A stretch of 64,000 bases of DNA from Cunninghamia lanceolata (taxonomy: Eukaryota; Streptophyta; Pinopsida; Cupressales; Cupressaceae), in NCBI GenBank assembly GCA_027924645.1, contig BSBN01000781.1, positions 620,001 through 684,000 on the forward strand, in the 5' to 3' direction. Numbering within the stretch: position 1 is the stretch's first letter; the number at the start of each line of letters is the position of its first letter. The position numbers and the translations under genes are program-made. Under the pieces are notes generated by a model. That model worked only from the letters and a program-made list of their open reading frames with translations, was not told the DNA's origin and searched no databases. This document shows, piece after piece, positions 1-12,122 of the stretch.

Positions 1-650
1 GTGTTGTGAAGGATATTTTTGCATGAATTTTCTGTTATCAGGGTAATCATTTGCTTCCCCTCATATAAAGCTTCACAACACCCTTTTAACGGCCTCTTGT
101 AGTGAAAATTTTGCAAAAAAAAACTACACATTTTAGATATTTTTGCCCTAGGGTTTGACCTAGCTTGCACTTCAAGCATGTTGTGATCAATTTTATGGAT
201 TGAGGTGACTAATATTATTTATATTCTTCATTGTACCTCCTTAAATTCCTTACAACACCCCTTTTTCTAGGTCTTGGAATTGGAAAACTGTGAAAATTTA
301 CATATTTTGCTATATTTTCACTAGGGTTTGACCTTAAGTGGCACTAAAATCATATTGTGTTGGGTATTTTGGTACCAAGTGGCTGTTATTACTGATTTTA
401 GTTGCTTTCCATGATCATTTTCTTCACAACACCCTTTTTTATGCTCTTTACAGTGAATTTTGGTGAAAAAAGTGCCTATCTTGACATATTTCACTATATT
501 TTGACTTGGCATTATCTTGGATTTGCGTCAAGATTGTGTTGAGAGTGATTATATTACTATTTTAGACTGATATCAGACATATAACTTGCTTCCCTTTGAC
601 TGAAATCCTCACAGCATCCTTTGTTTCATTCATTTGCATTGAAAGGTATA
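1..650 (+). repeat. Diverged tandem repeat, unit about 175-185 bp, about 3.5 copies
   Basis: Copies begin at the shared block cttcacaacaccc at about 71, 248, 422 and 607, giving spacings of 177, 174 and 185 bp. A partial copy occupies 1-70 (the gtgttgtga and ttgcttccc blocks recur at about 535 and 587). A second shared block, agggtttgacct, recurs inside the units (about 152 and 323; decayed near 508). Identity between copies is only moderate. The last copy runs into the 5' end of the gag-like frame that follows, so the array looks like the leader of element E11 rather than an independent satellite. Confidence 0.8.
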
Positions 651-746
651 AAAAAATCAAACATTTTGGTCGTTAATCATATCCTTCTCCTAGGATTTGT
701 TCTCTTAGTTTGTGCATCATGTATTGTATGCTTTTGTATAAGCTTT

Positions 747-2890
747 ATGACATGCTTTCCTAAAAACAATATCCCTTTGAGAAGAAGTAAAAGATTAATG
801 GGATCTAGTGCTCTTGAAGAAGTTGGTACATTGGACACCTTCTTTACAAAGGGAGAAACTGAAATTGTGCAAGATATTATACATCCTCCAACCTCAATGG
901 AAGAACAAACTTTTCAAGATGTTGATAACACTATTGAGGCAACAAGGTATGTATCTGACAAGCAAATAGAAAAGTTGGATAAAGACCTAGCCGAATTTCA
1001 AACATTTATGGAAAATGAGATAATAACTAAAGAAGTCATTCCTACAATTCATAATATAAGAGAATTGATAAAAGAAGGACAAGATGGTGTTAATGCACTT
1101 CGTGGTCTAGCACATATTGTACAAACCAATATCATGCTAGTAACCAAATGTGCACCAATGATAAATAACACTTTATCACCATCTCACACTCAAGTTTCCA
1201 TACCTAGACCAAATACAGGAATATCCACTTTTACATCAACGATCTTAACAACTAATGCGAACGCTTGTAGTAATGCTACCACTGGTATTGGAGTATCTAA
1301 TGGCACTAATTACAAAGTTGTGGGATTTAATTATCAGAAGTTGATTCCTAAAGGGACATCTTCTATGAATAATTGTTCTCAACCTCCTATCTATTCCACT
1401 CATTTCCAGCTACCTATTATATATTCGCAACCATCTTCCACCTATCAGTATGGCCAACCACCGTTAACATATTCTCAGCCTCTGCATATTATATGTCAAG
1501 CTCAATCACCTCCTCACCTTGGTTCCAATTCCTCACAACAAACCGCATCTCCCAATGATGCCATTATAAACCAACTTTTACAGGGCATGACTGCTTTACA
1601 ACAAAAGGTGACAAACTTGACAAATTCTTCGCAGCCTAGCCTACCAACATATCATGCCTATAATCTATTATCCTATGCAATCTTGAGAACTCTTATGCCT
1701 GAGAGGTTTGAAACTCCTAGCTTTGAAAAATATGGTGGAAAAAGTGATCCCAATATTCATGTGGCAGCATTTACAGCTATGTGTAGTGAATTTTATTTTG
1801 AAGAGGATTTGTTAACAAAACTTTTCCTATGATCTCTCAAAGATACTGCTTTAGAATGGTTTTTCTTGTTGCCTCCGAATTCAATACACTCTTTTTTGTA
1901 GTTGATTGATCAATTTTTACAACATTTTCAAGCAAATATCGGACCCCAAGTCACTCTTATTGACTTGGTTCAATGCAAACAAGGTCCCAAATAAAAGTTG
2001 ACTGAATTCATTGGTTGATATAAAGAACTTTATGTGCAAATTTAGTATCAAATGAAAGATGAGGATGTTCAAAAGATATTCATTACAAATCTACAACCTA
2101 ATATTCGTGATAAGATTCTCTTGATGAAATATAACTCCTTTCAACATTTATACACCGCTCTTCAGGATTATCAACTTTCGTCTTGTTAGTATGAAAACCA
2201 AAATCCATCAGCTCAAGTTGGTCAATCCATGGGTGGATCATCACAAAACAATTTTAAGAGGAACAATAATAGGAGTTTCATCAAGATCAATGGACCAAAT
2301 ATGAATGTGTCTGCTATAAATAATCCAAAGAAAGCATCGTATCAACCAAGAAAGTTTACTCTGATATCTGAGTCCTATCATTCTATCATGAATCAAGTTG
2401 TTAGTAACAATATTCTGAAGCTTCCCCCGATCAAGCCTGTTGATCCAGTAAACAAGGACCTTACTTCGATGCTAATTCCTTTTGTCATTATCATCGAACA
2501 CAAGGACATGACACTGAACGATGTATACGTCTTAAACATGAGATACATGACCTTATTGATTCAAATGTCATCCAAGTATCAGGTGTGAATGGAAATAAGT
2601 CAGTTGCTTCGCCGAATCAAAATTTACAAATCTTCACTAATCCTTTTTCCTAAACATACTAAAAATAATATGGTGGAACAAGGTTTAATGGAAGTAGATG
2701 AGGATGATTACTTGGATTATGATAGTATCATGGGTATGATCAAAGTTGATAAGAAACAAGTGGATAATCCACCTTGTCCATGAAGAAATAGAATTTATGC
2801 TAAGGTTCCTCCTTCATTATCCCTATATGGATCGGGATATAATCAAAATGCATCAGAAAAGAAAGAACAACAACCAATACAGATGAGTAA
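747..2890 (+). pseudogene. E11 gag-like polyprotein, broken by stops and frameshifts
   Basis: An open stretch ends at a TGA at 1830, and the same protein continues in frame to about 2190 through further stops. The first ATG is at 747. Near 1690-1860 is the retrotransposon-gag signature: a PERFETPSFEKYGG-type start, then SDPNIHVAAF, then DTALEWF. Downstream at 2229-2590 and 2589-2783 are Asn/Ser-rich segments in shifted frames. Near 2790-2860 is a KVPP...LYGSGYNQ motif that also occurs in the E4 ORF as KVPPRLYGLGY. No zinc knuckle, protease, reverse transcriptase or integrase was found. Expected role: nucleocapsid or capsid of a Ty3/gypsy-type particle. Stops include TGA and TAG/TAA where Arg or Gln would fit. 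Sure that it is a gag remnant, less sure of the clade. Confidence 0.75.
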
Positions 2891-4890
2891 GATGGTACAG
2901 AATGATTCCCATTACTATTCTAGAAAGATTCAACAATGAAAACTCGCTAAAAATTGAAAAAGAGCAAGACGACAATCAACAAATAGAAATAATAGTGGTT
3001 CTCCCCCTCGTAAGCAATAAAAAGTTTCATTTAAACAAGGATTTAATGAACAAGCATCATATGATAACAAACAAGACTTTCATAAGAACCACTCAAATTT
3101 TTCTTTAAACATGATCGAGTACCTCTCCAAGAGGTTTGAGAGCTCCAAGATATAATATGAAGACCCTACAGGTAAGTATCTCTAACCCTTTATCTCTCTC
3201 ATGATGTGCTTCCCCCGTGATGTGCTATATGTTGTTTAGGCCTCCTGGGATGACCTCGGATTCTCCCGTAAGGTTCGGGATACCAGGAGACTGCCTCTGT
3301 TGTAACAATCTTCTATTTGTATCATCATTCTTCTATATTTCCTCTCTCTCTGATTTCATTGTTGTGTGTTGTGTCTTACAGACATAGCATTGTGGTTGGT
3401 GACTTGGGGGCACCCTCCTATGTGACTGTCCCTAAGACACTTATTTTCTCCTCTCTTATTTATTGTTTTCCTTCCTCTAGTGTTTCCATCTAGCAGGCAG
3501 ATGACGACAAACATTTATACTGATGTGGACTTAGTGTCCCTATCGAGAGCAATCAAGAAATCGACTATAGTTCCTAATATGATGATGGGGTTGTATATCT
3601 AATCTGACGCTTGGCTAGTGGAAGCACTCATGCTTTTTGCGTAGTGAATTTTATGATGTTTCTATCACATTTACAAACCTTAACAATATTGCTACTCCAT
3701 GTACCTTTGTTTGCCTTTGAATCTAGCCTTGGCGGTACTCAATTCAGAGAGCTTCATGATATAGCCCTACGGTTATCCTCGAACTCTGGATTCATTGTAT
3801 AACCTTGGCTCTTTTTGTGGTTAATCATATGCATTGATGTTGTTGATTATCATGATGTTGTAGACACTAACATGTTTCTTGTAGGGATGTGTTTGTGGGA
3901 ATATTTGGCGATCGTATAGCACATGTCACCTCTGGGGGGCATGGGCTTTGCGAAAGTTGGTGTTCCCTTGTGTCTTTTCTTCCTACCTTAATGTGCTTAT
4001 CATTGATAACTGATATCAACCACCTTAAGGTGGGGGCATATATAAGGTAAGCTATTTGTTATAGATGTTAGCAATGTGTTTGACCTCAGATGCAAAGACT
4101 TGCGCCCCAAAGTAGTGAATCGTGCATCCTGAGTTTATTTGCAATCAATCAATCAATAATGTAAGCCATCTGTGGAGGCAGGATATCGAGCATATCCTTT
4201 TTCTTAAGCCCTCTACAGAGGCAGGGATGGTGTATTTCTTGGAGTAGATTGCATCATCCTGTCATTTTCAAAAGTCCTTTACGGAGGCAGGGAGCGGTTC
4301 TGTGACTAACTCAACCCTTAAGCATGTTTGGTGATTGTTGTGGCGAAGCCCAATCATCTATGTGTGCCTGTAATGTGCCTGATGGTGTTGGACCTAGAAA
4401 TAGGTACACTCCATCGCTTGTCTGTCATGTTTTCTCTATATCTTCAAGTGTGTGTGTTTTGGTGTGCTTGTTTTGTGTGGCATGTTTGTTGCCCCATATG
4501 CAAATACCAGTGCCCTCAAGTAGTGCTTCCTACATTTTGGGAGGTTTTGTGTGTCTTGCGTGTGTGTTGCCCCATATATAGAGAGACCTGCACCCCAGAG
4601 TAGTGCATCCTGTATTATGGGAGGTTTGTTTACTTTCCAGTACTTGCATTTGCATTTCATATATATGAGAAAAAGAAAAGAAAAGATATCATTTCTATCT
4701 TCCATGCATTAATGTGTCTTCTATGCATTGACTGTCTTCTCCGTGTTCTACATGACTGTAACTGTCTGCTCTATGTTTTACGTGCCTGTTACTACCTTCT
4801 ATGTGATTGGTGTGTCTTCTCCATGCTTGATGCATTTTATGTGTTTGTGATCTTACTTTAATGCATGTATTAGCCTCGTGTTATACATAG
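2891..4890 (+). other. Non-coding 3' internal region of E11
   Basis: No credible ORF. The segment has several short repeated phrases, for example three 'aggcaggg'-type blocks at about 4170-4290. It runs into the PPT of the LTR at 4926. No pol domain is detectable, so the element appears to be gag-only, or pol has been deleted. Confidence 0.5.
4488..4643 (+). repeat. Tandem duplication, 78-bp period
   Basis: Two copies start at gttgccccatat (4488 and 4566) and share the blocks gtagtgc, cctac/cctgt and gggaggttt. A looser third copy (cgccccaaagtagtg) lies near 4101. Confidence 0.7.
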
Positions 4891-4925
4891 ATTAAAGTGG
4901 GGGCTTCATTAAAGTGGGGGCTAAA
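4891..4925 (+). promoter_or_regulatory. Duplicated polypurine tract of E11
   Basis: Two near-identical copies of attaaagtgggggct (4891-4905 and about 4909-4922) stand directly before the LTR start TGTAACG at 4926. A purine-rich block here primes plus-strand DNA synthesis. The doubling is unusual. Confidence 0.7.
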
Positions 4926-5929
4926 TGTAACGTCTGAAAATGTCCCCTTGGGGGCTTTTTCCTCATAAGGTTTAGCTCCCAGGTCTTTAGCATGCATTTA
5001 GGGCATTTTAGTTCATATTGTAGCATCCCAATGGAATGAGACCTAGGTTTCATGGCAAATGGGACCTAGCAGGACCCCTTGAGATGTACCCTACCTAAAA
5101 TAGGGGGGAGGACTTGGGCGCCCACGCCCTAGTCCTGCCCTATTTTAGGGTAGCCCCAATTTCTGGGTGTCGGTTTATGACCGTTAGTTGGTTCTTTTGC
5201 TGACACAGTAGAGTTTGATTTTTAAAATCTTGGAGGGAATGCTTGTAGGTGCATATATAAGCATGTTTAGGCATTCATTTGTAAACTAGATGATTACTAG
5301 CAAGCTATTGTGTTCTCAAGGTGATTTAAGGCTTTCTATTGTGTTGCAAGAGCAGACTTGTACGTTTTGTGTGTTGATATTTGTAGATTTGAGCATCAAT
5401 TTCCTCATGGCATGAAGAGCCTCTCCCTCCATGATAGCTTCACTAAAAGGTTGCAGGTGTTGCATCTAGAAAAAATGGAGTTACAAGAAGGTTTGGTAGG
5501 CATCAAGGATTCAGGATCTAAAGAAAAGTTGGACAAAGGAGCAGTTCTAGGACTAGGGTGCCCGCAACAGTGTCCTCTGCAAATAGATTTCAGGAAACAG
5601 AAGTTACAGGGTTGATCAATGTCGGAAGGAGGTCCAGATTCCTTGAAAAAGCAAGTACCTTGGACTTGGGCACCCGCACCATAGTCCCTGACTATTCTTC
5701 CTTGGAACCCCAAAAATAGGTATTATGTGATTTGCCATTTTACTCCCATCTGCAAGAGCTTTTTTCATCTTTCATCAATTTCTTGTCATATTTGTATAAT
5801 TAGGGTTTTAATGGTTAATTGGACATAAGAGAAGAAAAAATTGATAATTAATCCCCTAATCTAAGTTTCCCTATATCTACAAGTGACCTAGGGTATGATA
5901 GTGCTCGCCACTCGACCCTAGATCCTTCA
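4926..5929 (+). mobile_element. 3' LTR (or solo LTR) of E11, end approximate
   Basis: It begins TGTAACGTC after the PPT. A TATATAA box is at 5254-5260, followed about 45 bp later by a typical R-region start (ctagcaagctattgtg). U3 contains a strong GC-rich stem-loop at 5087-5152. The 3' boundary is not fixed: I place it at ccttca (5929), because homology to E5 starts not far downstream. No matching 5' LTR is visible in the window. Confidence 0.6.
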
Positions 5930-5984
5930 ATGTATAGTGGAGAGGCAAATTTAAACATTAAAACATTGACAAATCCAATTTTCC

Positions 5985-7028
5985 ACTAAACAAAGAGAAA
6001 GTGAAGCCAAAGAAGGAAGTGGGTACTACAAGTGCCCCAATCATATCCTCCTATGAAAGTCCACAAAACCCCAAGGTACCCTCACCAATTGTGGGAGAGC
6101 CTTGGAGTTGAGTCCTCCACAATTTAGGGGTCTTGAAGACTCCCCCAAGCCTTGGGAAGAGGTGTGGATGACATTAAGTGTTTAACCCAACCTTCCACTC
6201 CTTCCCAAACTTCCATTTTCGTCATTTTACTTTAGGGTGAAGTTTAAGTGACCAAATGGGAGCTTTCCTAAGGTTAGACAAGCTCAAATGGTCCCTAGAC
6301 CCTAGGGGTACAACCCAGGGTCACTTTTAACCCGAGCACCATAAGGTGAGTAAAATCACATAAAAAGGGGTCACAAAAAAAAAACTCGAAAAATAAAATC
6401 AATTAACCATTACACCTTTACAACACCAAAATACAATCAGATATAAAAGGGTAGACCTATCCCAAACAACACTACACAATAACATTACCAAATTTTTTCA
6501 TGCATAACATAGTTAATCTTGGTTCCTCTTGGAACTAGATCGGCTTAACACGGGAATTCACAAAATGTGTGGGATTATCTCTGATTATCTGTGGCTTGGT
6601 TAGAACACCTGTGCACTTAAACAAAAGATTAATCCAACATGTATATCATAGCCAAAGCAAAGTAAACATATACTCACACCATCACATGATCATATAAACA
6701 TCATAAAATATCATCATAATTATATTCATAATTTTGCATTTCAATAATCCATCTCAAGATAACATTGCATAATAAATCCATAATAGTAATCACATAACTA
6801 GAATTTCAAATAATATCATAATGCAAATTACATGTCAATATTCTCATCAATAAATCAAAATCAAAATCTAGTCTCATCACAATCATGCTAAACATAATAA
6901 ATCAAAAGTAAAAGTATATAGTCTAATAATCCTGCATATCGGGATCAACAGTCCCCAAAAGTCTAAAATGTGTCTCCAACAGTAATATAAAATGATCAAA
7001 ATAAGGGATTGAGAAGGTAGGCCTCACA
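5985..7028 (+). mobile_element. Right end of element E10, homologous to the right end of E5
   Basis: Colinear with about 41790-42820. Shared blocks include aaggtaccctcaccaattgtg, ggaactagatcggctt, gatcaacagtcc and the terminal aggcctcaca. The copy ends at 7028 and the E1 LTR continues directly as ctattaaggg. At 44220 the same E1 sequence is intact across this point (atgacgagctattaaggg), so 7028 is a genuine element end. Ctatt is the expected TSD, but its left copy lies outside the visible sequence or has been lost. Confidence 0.65.
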
Positions 7029-8013
7029 CTATTAAGGGTTTTTGGCTTATAATACTTAGGGTTTTAGCACGACTTAGGATTATTTCTTTATCCTTTGGAA
7101 CCCTAAATAGTAATTAATAAATTTTAACTTGAATTGGATTTGATATTCCTGATGTTACCTCCTAATGTTACCTGATGTTACCTCCTAACATGTTGCATGA
7201 AATCCCTCTTTCTAAAGCTTTGTAGATAGACAATGTATACAACTGATCATGCATTAATCAAACTGAGTGTCATCAATTGATCAAATCCAACAAAGTATCA
7301 TTGAGCAATCAATTGATCAGAAACCTTCCATCACCACTTCATCACTGACTGAGAGTACTCTGACATATCCAATGAAACTCCATCACTCCTAATGATGATG
7401 ATAAATGCATACTGCATCACTTTGATCTCACATTACTAAAGCAACCTTTGGTCTCCAAACACAACTCACAACTCCATCTCCTAAAGCATGAACATGAAGT
7501 ATCCTGAAACATAAATTATCTTGAAGCATGAACAATATGATCAACATCATGAAGCATAACCTTTTGACATCAATTAACCCTTTGTGAACAAGAATCCAAG
7601 ATCTTTGATGAAAAAGCCATGAAATGAATGAACAAGTGTCCTTTGAACCAACATCAGTGAAACTCTTTGCATGTTGTATCAATGACAAGCTTGATACCTC
7701 TGTCTGACATCAGTGACAAGTGACAAACCAACACAAGTAGCAAGCCAACATCCAACATCACATCAATATCCATGAGATAAATATCAACTCAAACATCATG
7801 AATCAATCAATCACATCAATGAATGTCATGAATGTGAATGTGAAAAACAAACTCCTTTAACTAACTCCATTTACCTTTTACAGTCAATAGACTAAGATGA
7901 TCAATAAGGGCAAAGCAACTCTTATCATGAAGCATGAACACAACATCATGAACTCATCATGAACTCAGACAACACAACGTCCTCCAACTTTTGACATCAA
8001 TGACAAACCAACA
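7029..8013 (-). mobile_element. Left (3') LTR of E1, visible part
   Basis: 7029-7653 is nearly colinear with 44221-44520 plus 49689-49984, which are fragments of the right LTR. On the minus strand the LTR begins TGTTGGTTTGTC at 8013, directly after a PPT. The part left of 7029 was displaced by E10. A small tandem duplication (ctgatgttacctcct) near 7150-7190 is absent from the other copy. The whole LTR is inferred to be about 2.4-2.5 kb. Confidence 0.65.
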
Positions 8014-8034
8014 TCCAAAAAACTCCCCCTTTGT
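8014..8034 (-). promoter_or_regulatory. Polypurine tract of E1
   Basis: The minus strand reads gacaaagggggagtttttt followed by gga and the LTR. The motif gacaaagggggag before TGTTGG is typical of the 3' internal border of plant Ty1/copia elements (family knowledge). A second purine block, gtcaaagggggagaaag, lies about 50 bp upstream (about 8069-8088). Confidence 0.65.
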
Positions 8035-8972
8035 CATTGATGGCAAAATTTTCATGACTATCTCTCTTTCTCCCCCTTTGACATCAAGTGACGAAGGAAT
8101 ACTTACTCTCCCTTACCAAAATAGAGCATTGTCAAGATCCCTACAGATAAGTACATCTACATTATTCTTGCTAGAAGAATCATCAAGTGCATGTGAAATT
8201 TCTATTATATCCATCTTTTCAAAAAGTTCAAGTTCATTTGCATAGTTCATGTCACTTACAACCTCCCTCTGATTATACCACTATTGATCTTATCATGACA
8301 ATCCATTAGACTACATTTCTTGAAAGCATTTTTCCATAAATTTCATGTACCTTGATTACATGTCTACATTATGCATACATATCTACTTCAGCTCTTGCAA
8401 TTACAACACTTGGTAACAATGTTGTCCTTACCTTTTATGATTGTTCTTATACTTGCAATGTTACTCTACAAACTGTCACTTTGATACATTTCAACTCAAC
8501 TCTCAGTGACTGTTCTATAGATGACAAACACACATCCAACAAACTACAGGTCTAGTGATTTCCTTCTTCTTCTAGGCATGAGCAGGTCTTTATATATGGT
8601 TTTCCCCATAGCAAATTCACTACACCCAATTATATAGCATGAAACTTTTCACTTGCAATCATTCAAGCTTGCAGCATCAAGAGCTTCTTTGCTTTCTTTA
8701 GGCTTGATCAATTGTTGTCTCTCATAGATTTAGGGTTTTTTTGAGATTTGATAGAGGGCTATTTAATTTGGAGACTCCCTAAACATTTCATATACTCCCC
8801 CTATGATGTTGGCTCCCTTTGCAACTAATTACACTTGACAAAGCAAGACCAACTTTGTCAAACATACTCCTTACATGTTAACACCACTTTGACCATTCAT
8901 TATTCTCATGTCTTCAAGATTGTTCTTATAAAAGCATTGTGCTTATATCATAAACAATAAAGTATTCCAACC
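8035..8972 (-). other. E1 internal region, 3' portion, no ORF recognised
   Basis: AT-rich and without a credible coding frame on either strand. It ends at the 5-bp TSD of E2 (caacc, 8968-8972) and continues at 26189 after that insertion. Confidence 0.5.
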
Positions 8973-10528
8973 TAGTGGTGTTCACCTAGGATTAGGGTTC
9001 TGAAATTGAGTCTGCAGGTTCCTGTGTTTATTCCTTCAACCCCTAGTGCCTTAGTTTGAATTGTTCCTGACCTGCATGTGGTGTTTTACCATTTCTTTCA
9101 TGTCGCACTTGAGAAAACTACTAATTTTTGTATATGCAAAGGTAAATGTATGTTAGGAGGCTTGCAAAATCTCAATCGGCTTCCAAAAATGGTGAAAAAC
9201 TGAGTTATATGTATTTTAAATGCATATCGGGTTGCATATGCAAAGGGGGAATCTTTCACAGATTCTTGAGAATATTCTGTTCTTGTATATCAGCTCTGCT
9301 TGTATATCGGGTCTGTATTCAAAGGTGTAAGAAAAATATACAAAGGAAACAGATACAAAATTGAATGTATGTTTGACATACATTGGAGACATACAAGTGG
9401 GAATCTTTTGCAAGATTCTGGGAATATTCCCAGTTTGTATATCAGCTACATACAAAGGGCTTTGTATATTTGGTAATATACAAAACAGTAAAGATACAAT
9501 TGATGGGGCCCGTGGGTATATACAAATGAGTTTGTATATTCGGCATACAGGCGGGATATGCAAGGTGGACGCGACCAAAGGGATTATTAGCATTTTGAAA
9601 TATTCTGAGATCTGCTTTGTATGTTTGGGATTGTATATTCCATATATACAATTCAATGTACAAGGTGAGGTATGCAAACAGGTCAGCGGCAGTTAGCGTC
9701 AAAAGTGGGGCCCACCAGTTATAGGTACATTTGCTTGTATGCTTGCACATACAAGCCAATATACAAAGGGGGATATACAACTCAGACGTGGAGAAGATAT
9801 CTAATGTAATGAATGAAATTTGAAGTCCGCTAGTGGTATAAAGGTGCTTGTATGTATGTGTGTGTTGTATATTGCGGATATATAAAGGAGAAAGGTACAT
9901 CCTGAACCTGATTTAAAATTTCAATTTGCTTTATAATGGTTTGAGGTCCGCTTTGTATAACGAACAGTTGTAGGTATATGCTCTCGCATATACAAAGATT
10001 TGAAAGGAAAAAAGCAAGCGATTGTATATGCATTAGAATATGCATGTACAAGGGCGAAAATGACAAAATAAAGATGGTGAAAAGTCAGCGATAGGAACAT
10101 GGAGCACCTACGTGGCACGTGATCATTGGTTCTTGGCTTTTCTGCAGGTTTTTGGGCCGTTAGATCTCAACAATGGAATCATGATCGACGGCCAAGTTTT
10201 GAGGTTGCAGCATTGGTTCTCTTTGCATTCTTAGGCTTGTTTTGAGCAGGAAAACTCTATGAACGCGTTGCTACAGATTCAAAGGGGGCCTGTGGGTAGA
10301 TGAGGCAATAATGGCGGATTTGCAGAGAATAGTTGATGGAATTGATGGGTCAGCAACCCGATTGAAGATGAAAGTCCTTGAGCGGCGGTGCGGGTCCTGA
10401 TTCCACCTGCTTATTCCTCTTTGTCTCTCTACAGCATTGAATATTTCTAAGTGCCATTCCTCACGCATTGAATCTGGCAGATTTTTGATTTGCCTTGTAA
10501 CTAATTTTTGTTGGGTACACGGTCTTGG

Positions 10529-10536
10529 TATAAAAG
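10529..10536 (+). promoter_or_regulatory. TATA box of E2 5' LTR
   Basis: TATAAAAG in the context ggtcttggTATAAAAGcc, conserved in the 3' LTR at 25230-25237. It sets the U3/R border at roughly 10560. Confidence 0.75.
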
Positions 10537-11007
10537 CCAAACTGTGTTACTCATTGTGTTGTTGAAAAACTGGACAACTTTTTTGGTGCTCTAATCGGAT
10601 GCAATCTTATTGGTGGCTTTGTTTTGGGTACTTTGTGAATTTATGAGTTGTATGTTGAATGTCTTATATACAGAATTTTTCAGTTTCATGTTGATTTAAA
10701 TGAGTAATGCTTTATAGCATGTATTTTGTTATTTGTCTCCAAGTTGAATGTGTTCTTCTTCTGAATCTGAATATCTAAGGGGTATTAGTGATTCTAGAAT
10801 ATGGGTTTGCTATATTGAATGCTTTAATCTTTTACTTCTGCTCGAGTAGATTAAATGTTCTGGGTTAAGTGTTGAGAAGAATATATTGCAACAAGGATAT
10901 TTGTAAGCAGAAATAACTGAATACTCTGTCTTGGGCATTTTCTGTAAGGTAGACATTGCATAATCCCCTTGAAATCTGATTATTGTTTTAGGTCTGTGAT
11001 AAACATT

Positions 11008-11010
<3 letters not shown>

Positions 11011-11050
<40 letters not shown>
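11011..11050 (+). repeat. (AT)20 microsatellite in E2 5' LTR
   Basis: Forty bases of pure AT. The corresponding tract in the 3' LTR (25715-25730) has only eight units, so the tract changed length after insertion. Confidence 0.95.
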
Positions 11051-11052
<2 letters not shown>

Positions 11053-11499
11053 ACTCTGAGCCCTGGATAGGCACCGATCTGGTCTTGTATTTTGGTTGCA
11101 ACCTAAAGTCTTAGTTTTGCATCCAAACATAAAATCAAACTTAAACTTTAAATCAAACCATTAGGATTTTAGAAGTAGTTTTAGAACCAAAATCCTTTGC
11201 CTCACAACTAAACATAGGCCCAAAGCTAGCCCCTTTGCACTTATTCCACAGTTTTGGTCTGCATAAAGGAGGTTTTATCTACTTCGTATCAACATCCAAG
11301 TAAGTTCATGTGCATATGTCATAGATGTTGAGTAGGGAATACCCCCTTGGTTCTGCAGAGCCTAAAGAAGAAGAGGAGATATGTATAGAGTCTATCTCTT
11401 GTACTGTTGGTCCCTAGCCCAGGAATCCTGTTGATCAATGATGACTACCTTGTAGGGATAACTGGGAATAAGCATCCAGTCTGGGAAAATAACCAACAG

Positions 11500-11520
11500 A
11501 TTTGGCAACTCTACTAAGGA
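11500..11520 (+). promoter_or_regulatory. E2 primer-binding-site region
   Basis: Two bases after the LTR end is tttggcaactctactaagg. It resembles the TTTGGCGACTC-type leader found just 3' of the 5' LTR in many plant Tat/Ogre-like elements. The tRNA partner cannot be assigned with certainty. Confidence 0.5.
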
Positions 11521-11570
11521 GGTGACGTGAAAGAACCCTGATTTTAAAAGAAAACAATTCCTAGTTATAG

Positions 11571-12122
11571 ATGGCGACTCTGAACAATCTCCCAACTGGT
11601 AAGGTAAAAAATTATATGCTAGGGAGAAGATCCCTACGTAATTCTCTATCTGAAGAATTACCCAGAAAAATGATGTACAAGAAAAAAGGGACTGTTCAAG
11701 CCAGTCGGGAGGGTTCTCCCAGAAGTAATGATAATATTCAAGACAACCCTACATCTTCAGAGCAGACAATACCCTATTTTTCGAACATTAAGGCTGAGAT
11801 CCAGAATGTATATGAAAGACAGCAGGGTGGTGGATTAATAATGAGATCAGAGGTGTTTCAAGAACACCCTTTCCAGGATTCCCCTGATAGATTTGAAGAA
11901 GTTGAATCCCCAAGAGATGATAATGATGATCAGAATATAATGAAACCATCTTCTATGCCTAGAGAGGAGGAATTAGCTGAAGTGATTAAGAGCTTAAGGG
12001 TAGAATTAGAATATCTATAGGCGATAAAAATTAGAGATGACATGAGATAGAAAGTGCAAGCTTTGAGAGTTGCTCAGAATGATTCAATTCCTACCCTTGA
12101 AAATGCAAATATGCAGAGAAAT
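11571..12122 (+). pseudogene. E2 gag, N-terminal part, cut by E3
   Basis: Begins ATGGCGACTCTGAAC at 11571 and encodes a charged N-terminal domain (MATLNNLPTGK...). A TAG stop at 12018 and another at 12048 fall where Gln is likely. The frame reaches the E3 insertion exactly at codon 12120-12122 and resumes in the same frame at 17559. It corresponds to the poorly conserved amino end of a Tat-type Gag. No known enzymatic domain lies in this part. Confidence 0.8.

Larger units (their letters stand above)
8973..11498 (+). mobile_element. E2 5' LTR (2.53 kb)
   Basis: Ends TAGTGGTGTTCACC... and ...AATAACCAACA. U3 runs to a TATAAAAG box at 10529. The region 9120-10050 is crowded with TTTGTATA / TATACAAA half-sites and short palindromes. 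It differs from the 3' LTR by scattered substitutions, a 28-bp indel at the position of 24528-24555, and AT-microsatellite length. ORFs within it are by-products of the repeats. Confidence 0.92.

Noticed and set aside
8262..8280. PBS-like tggtataatcagag on the minus strand, suggesting a tiny element between 8014 and 8280
   Set aside because: The sequence to its right does not match the LTR at 7029-8013, and the true E1 PBS is at 28671.
8955..8972. aagtattccaacc, the mirror of the E1 LTR end
   Set aside because: The similarity is only about a dozen bases and the flanks do not match; probably coincidence.
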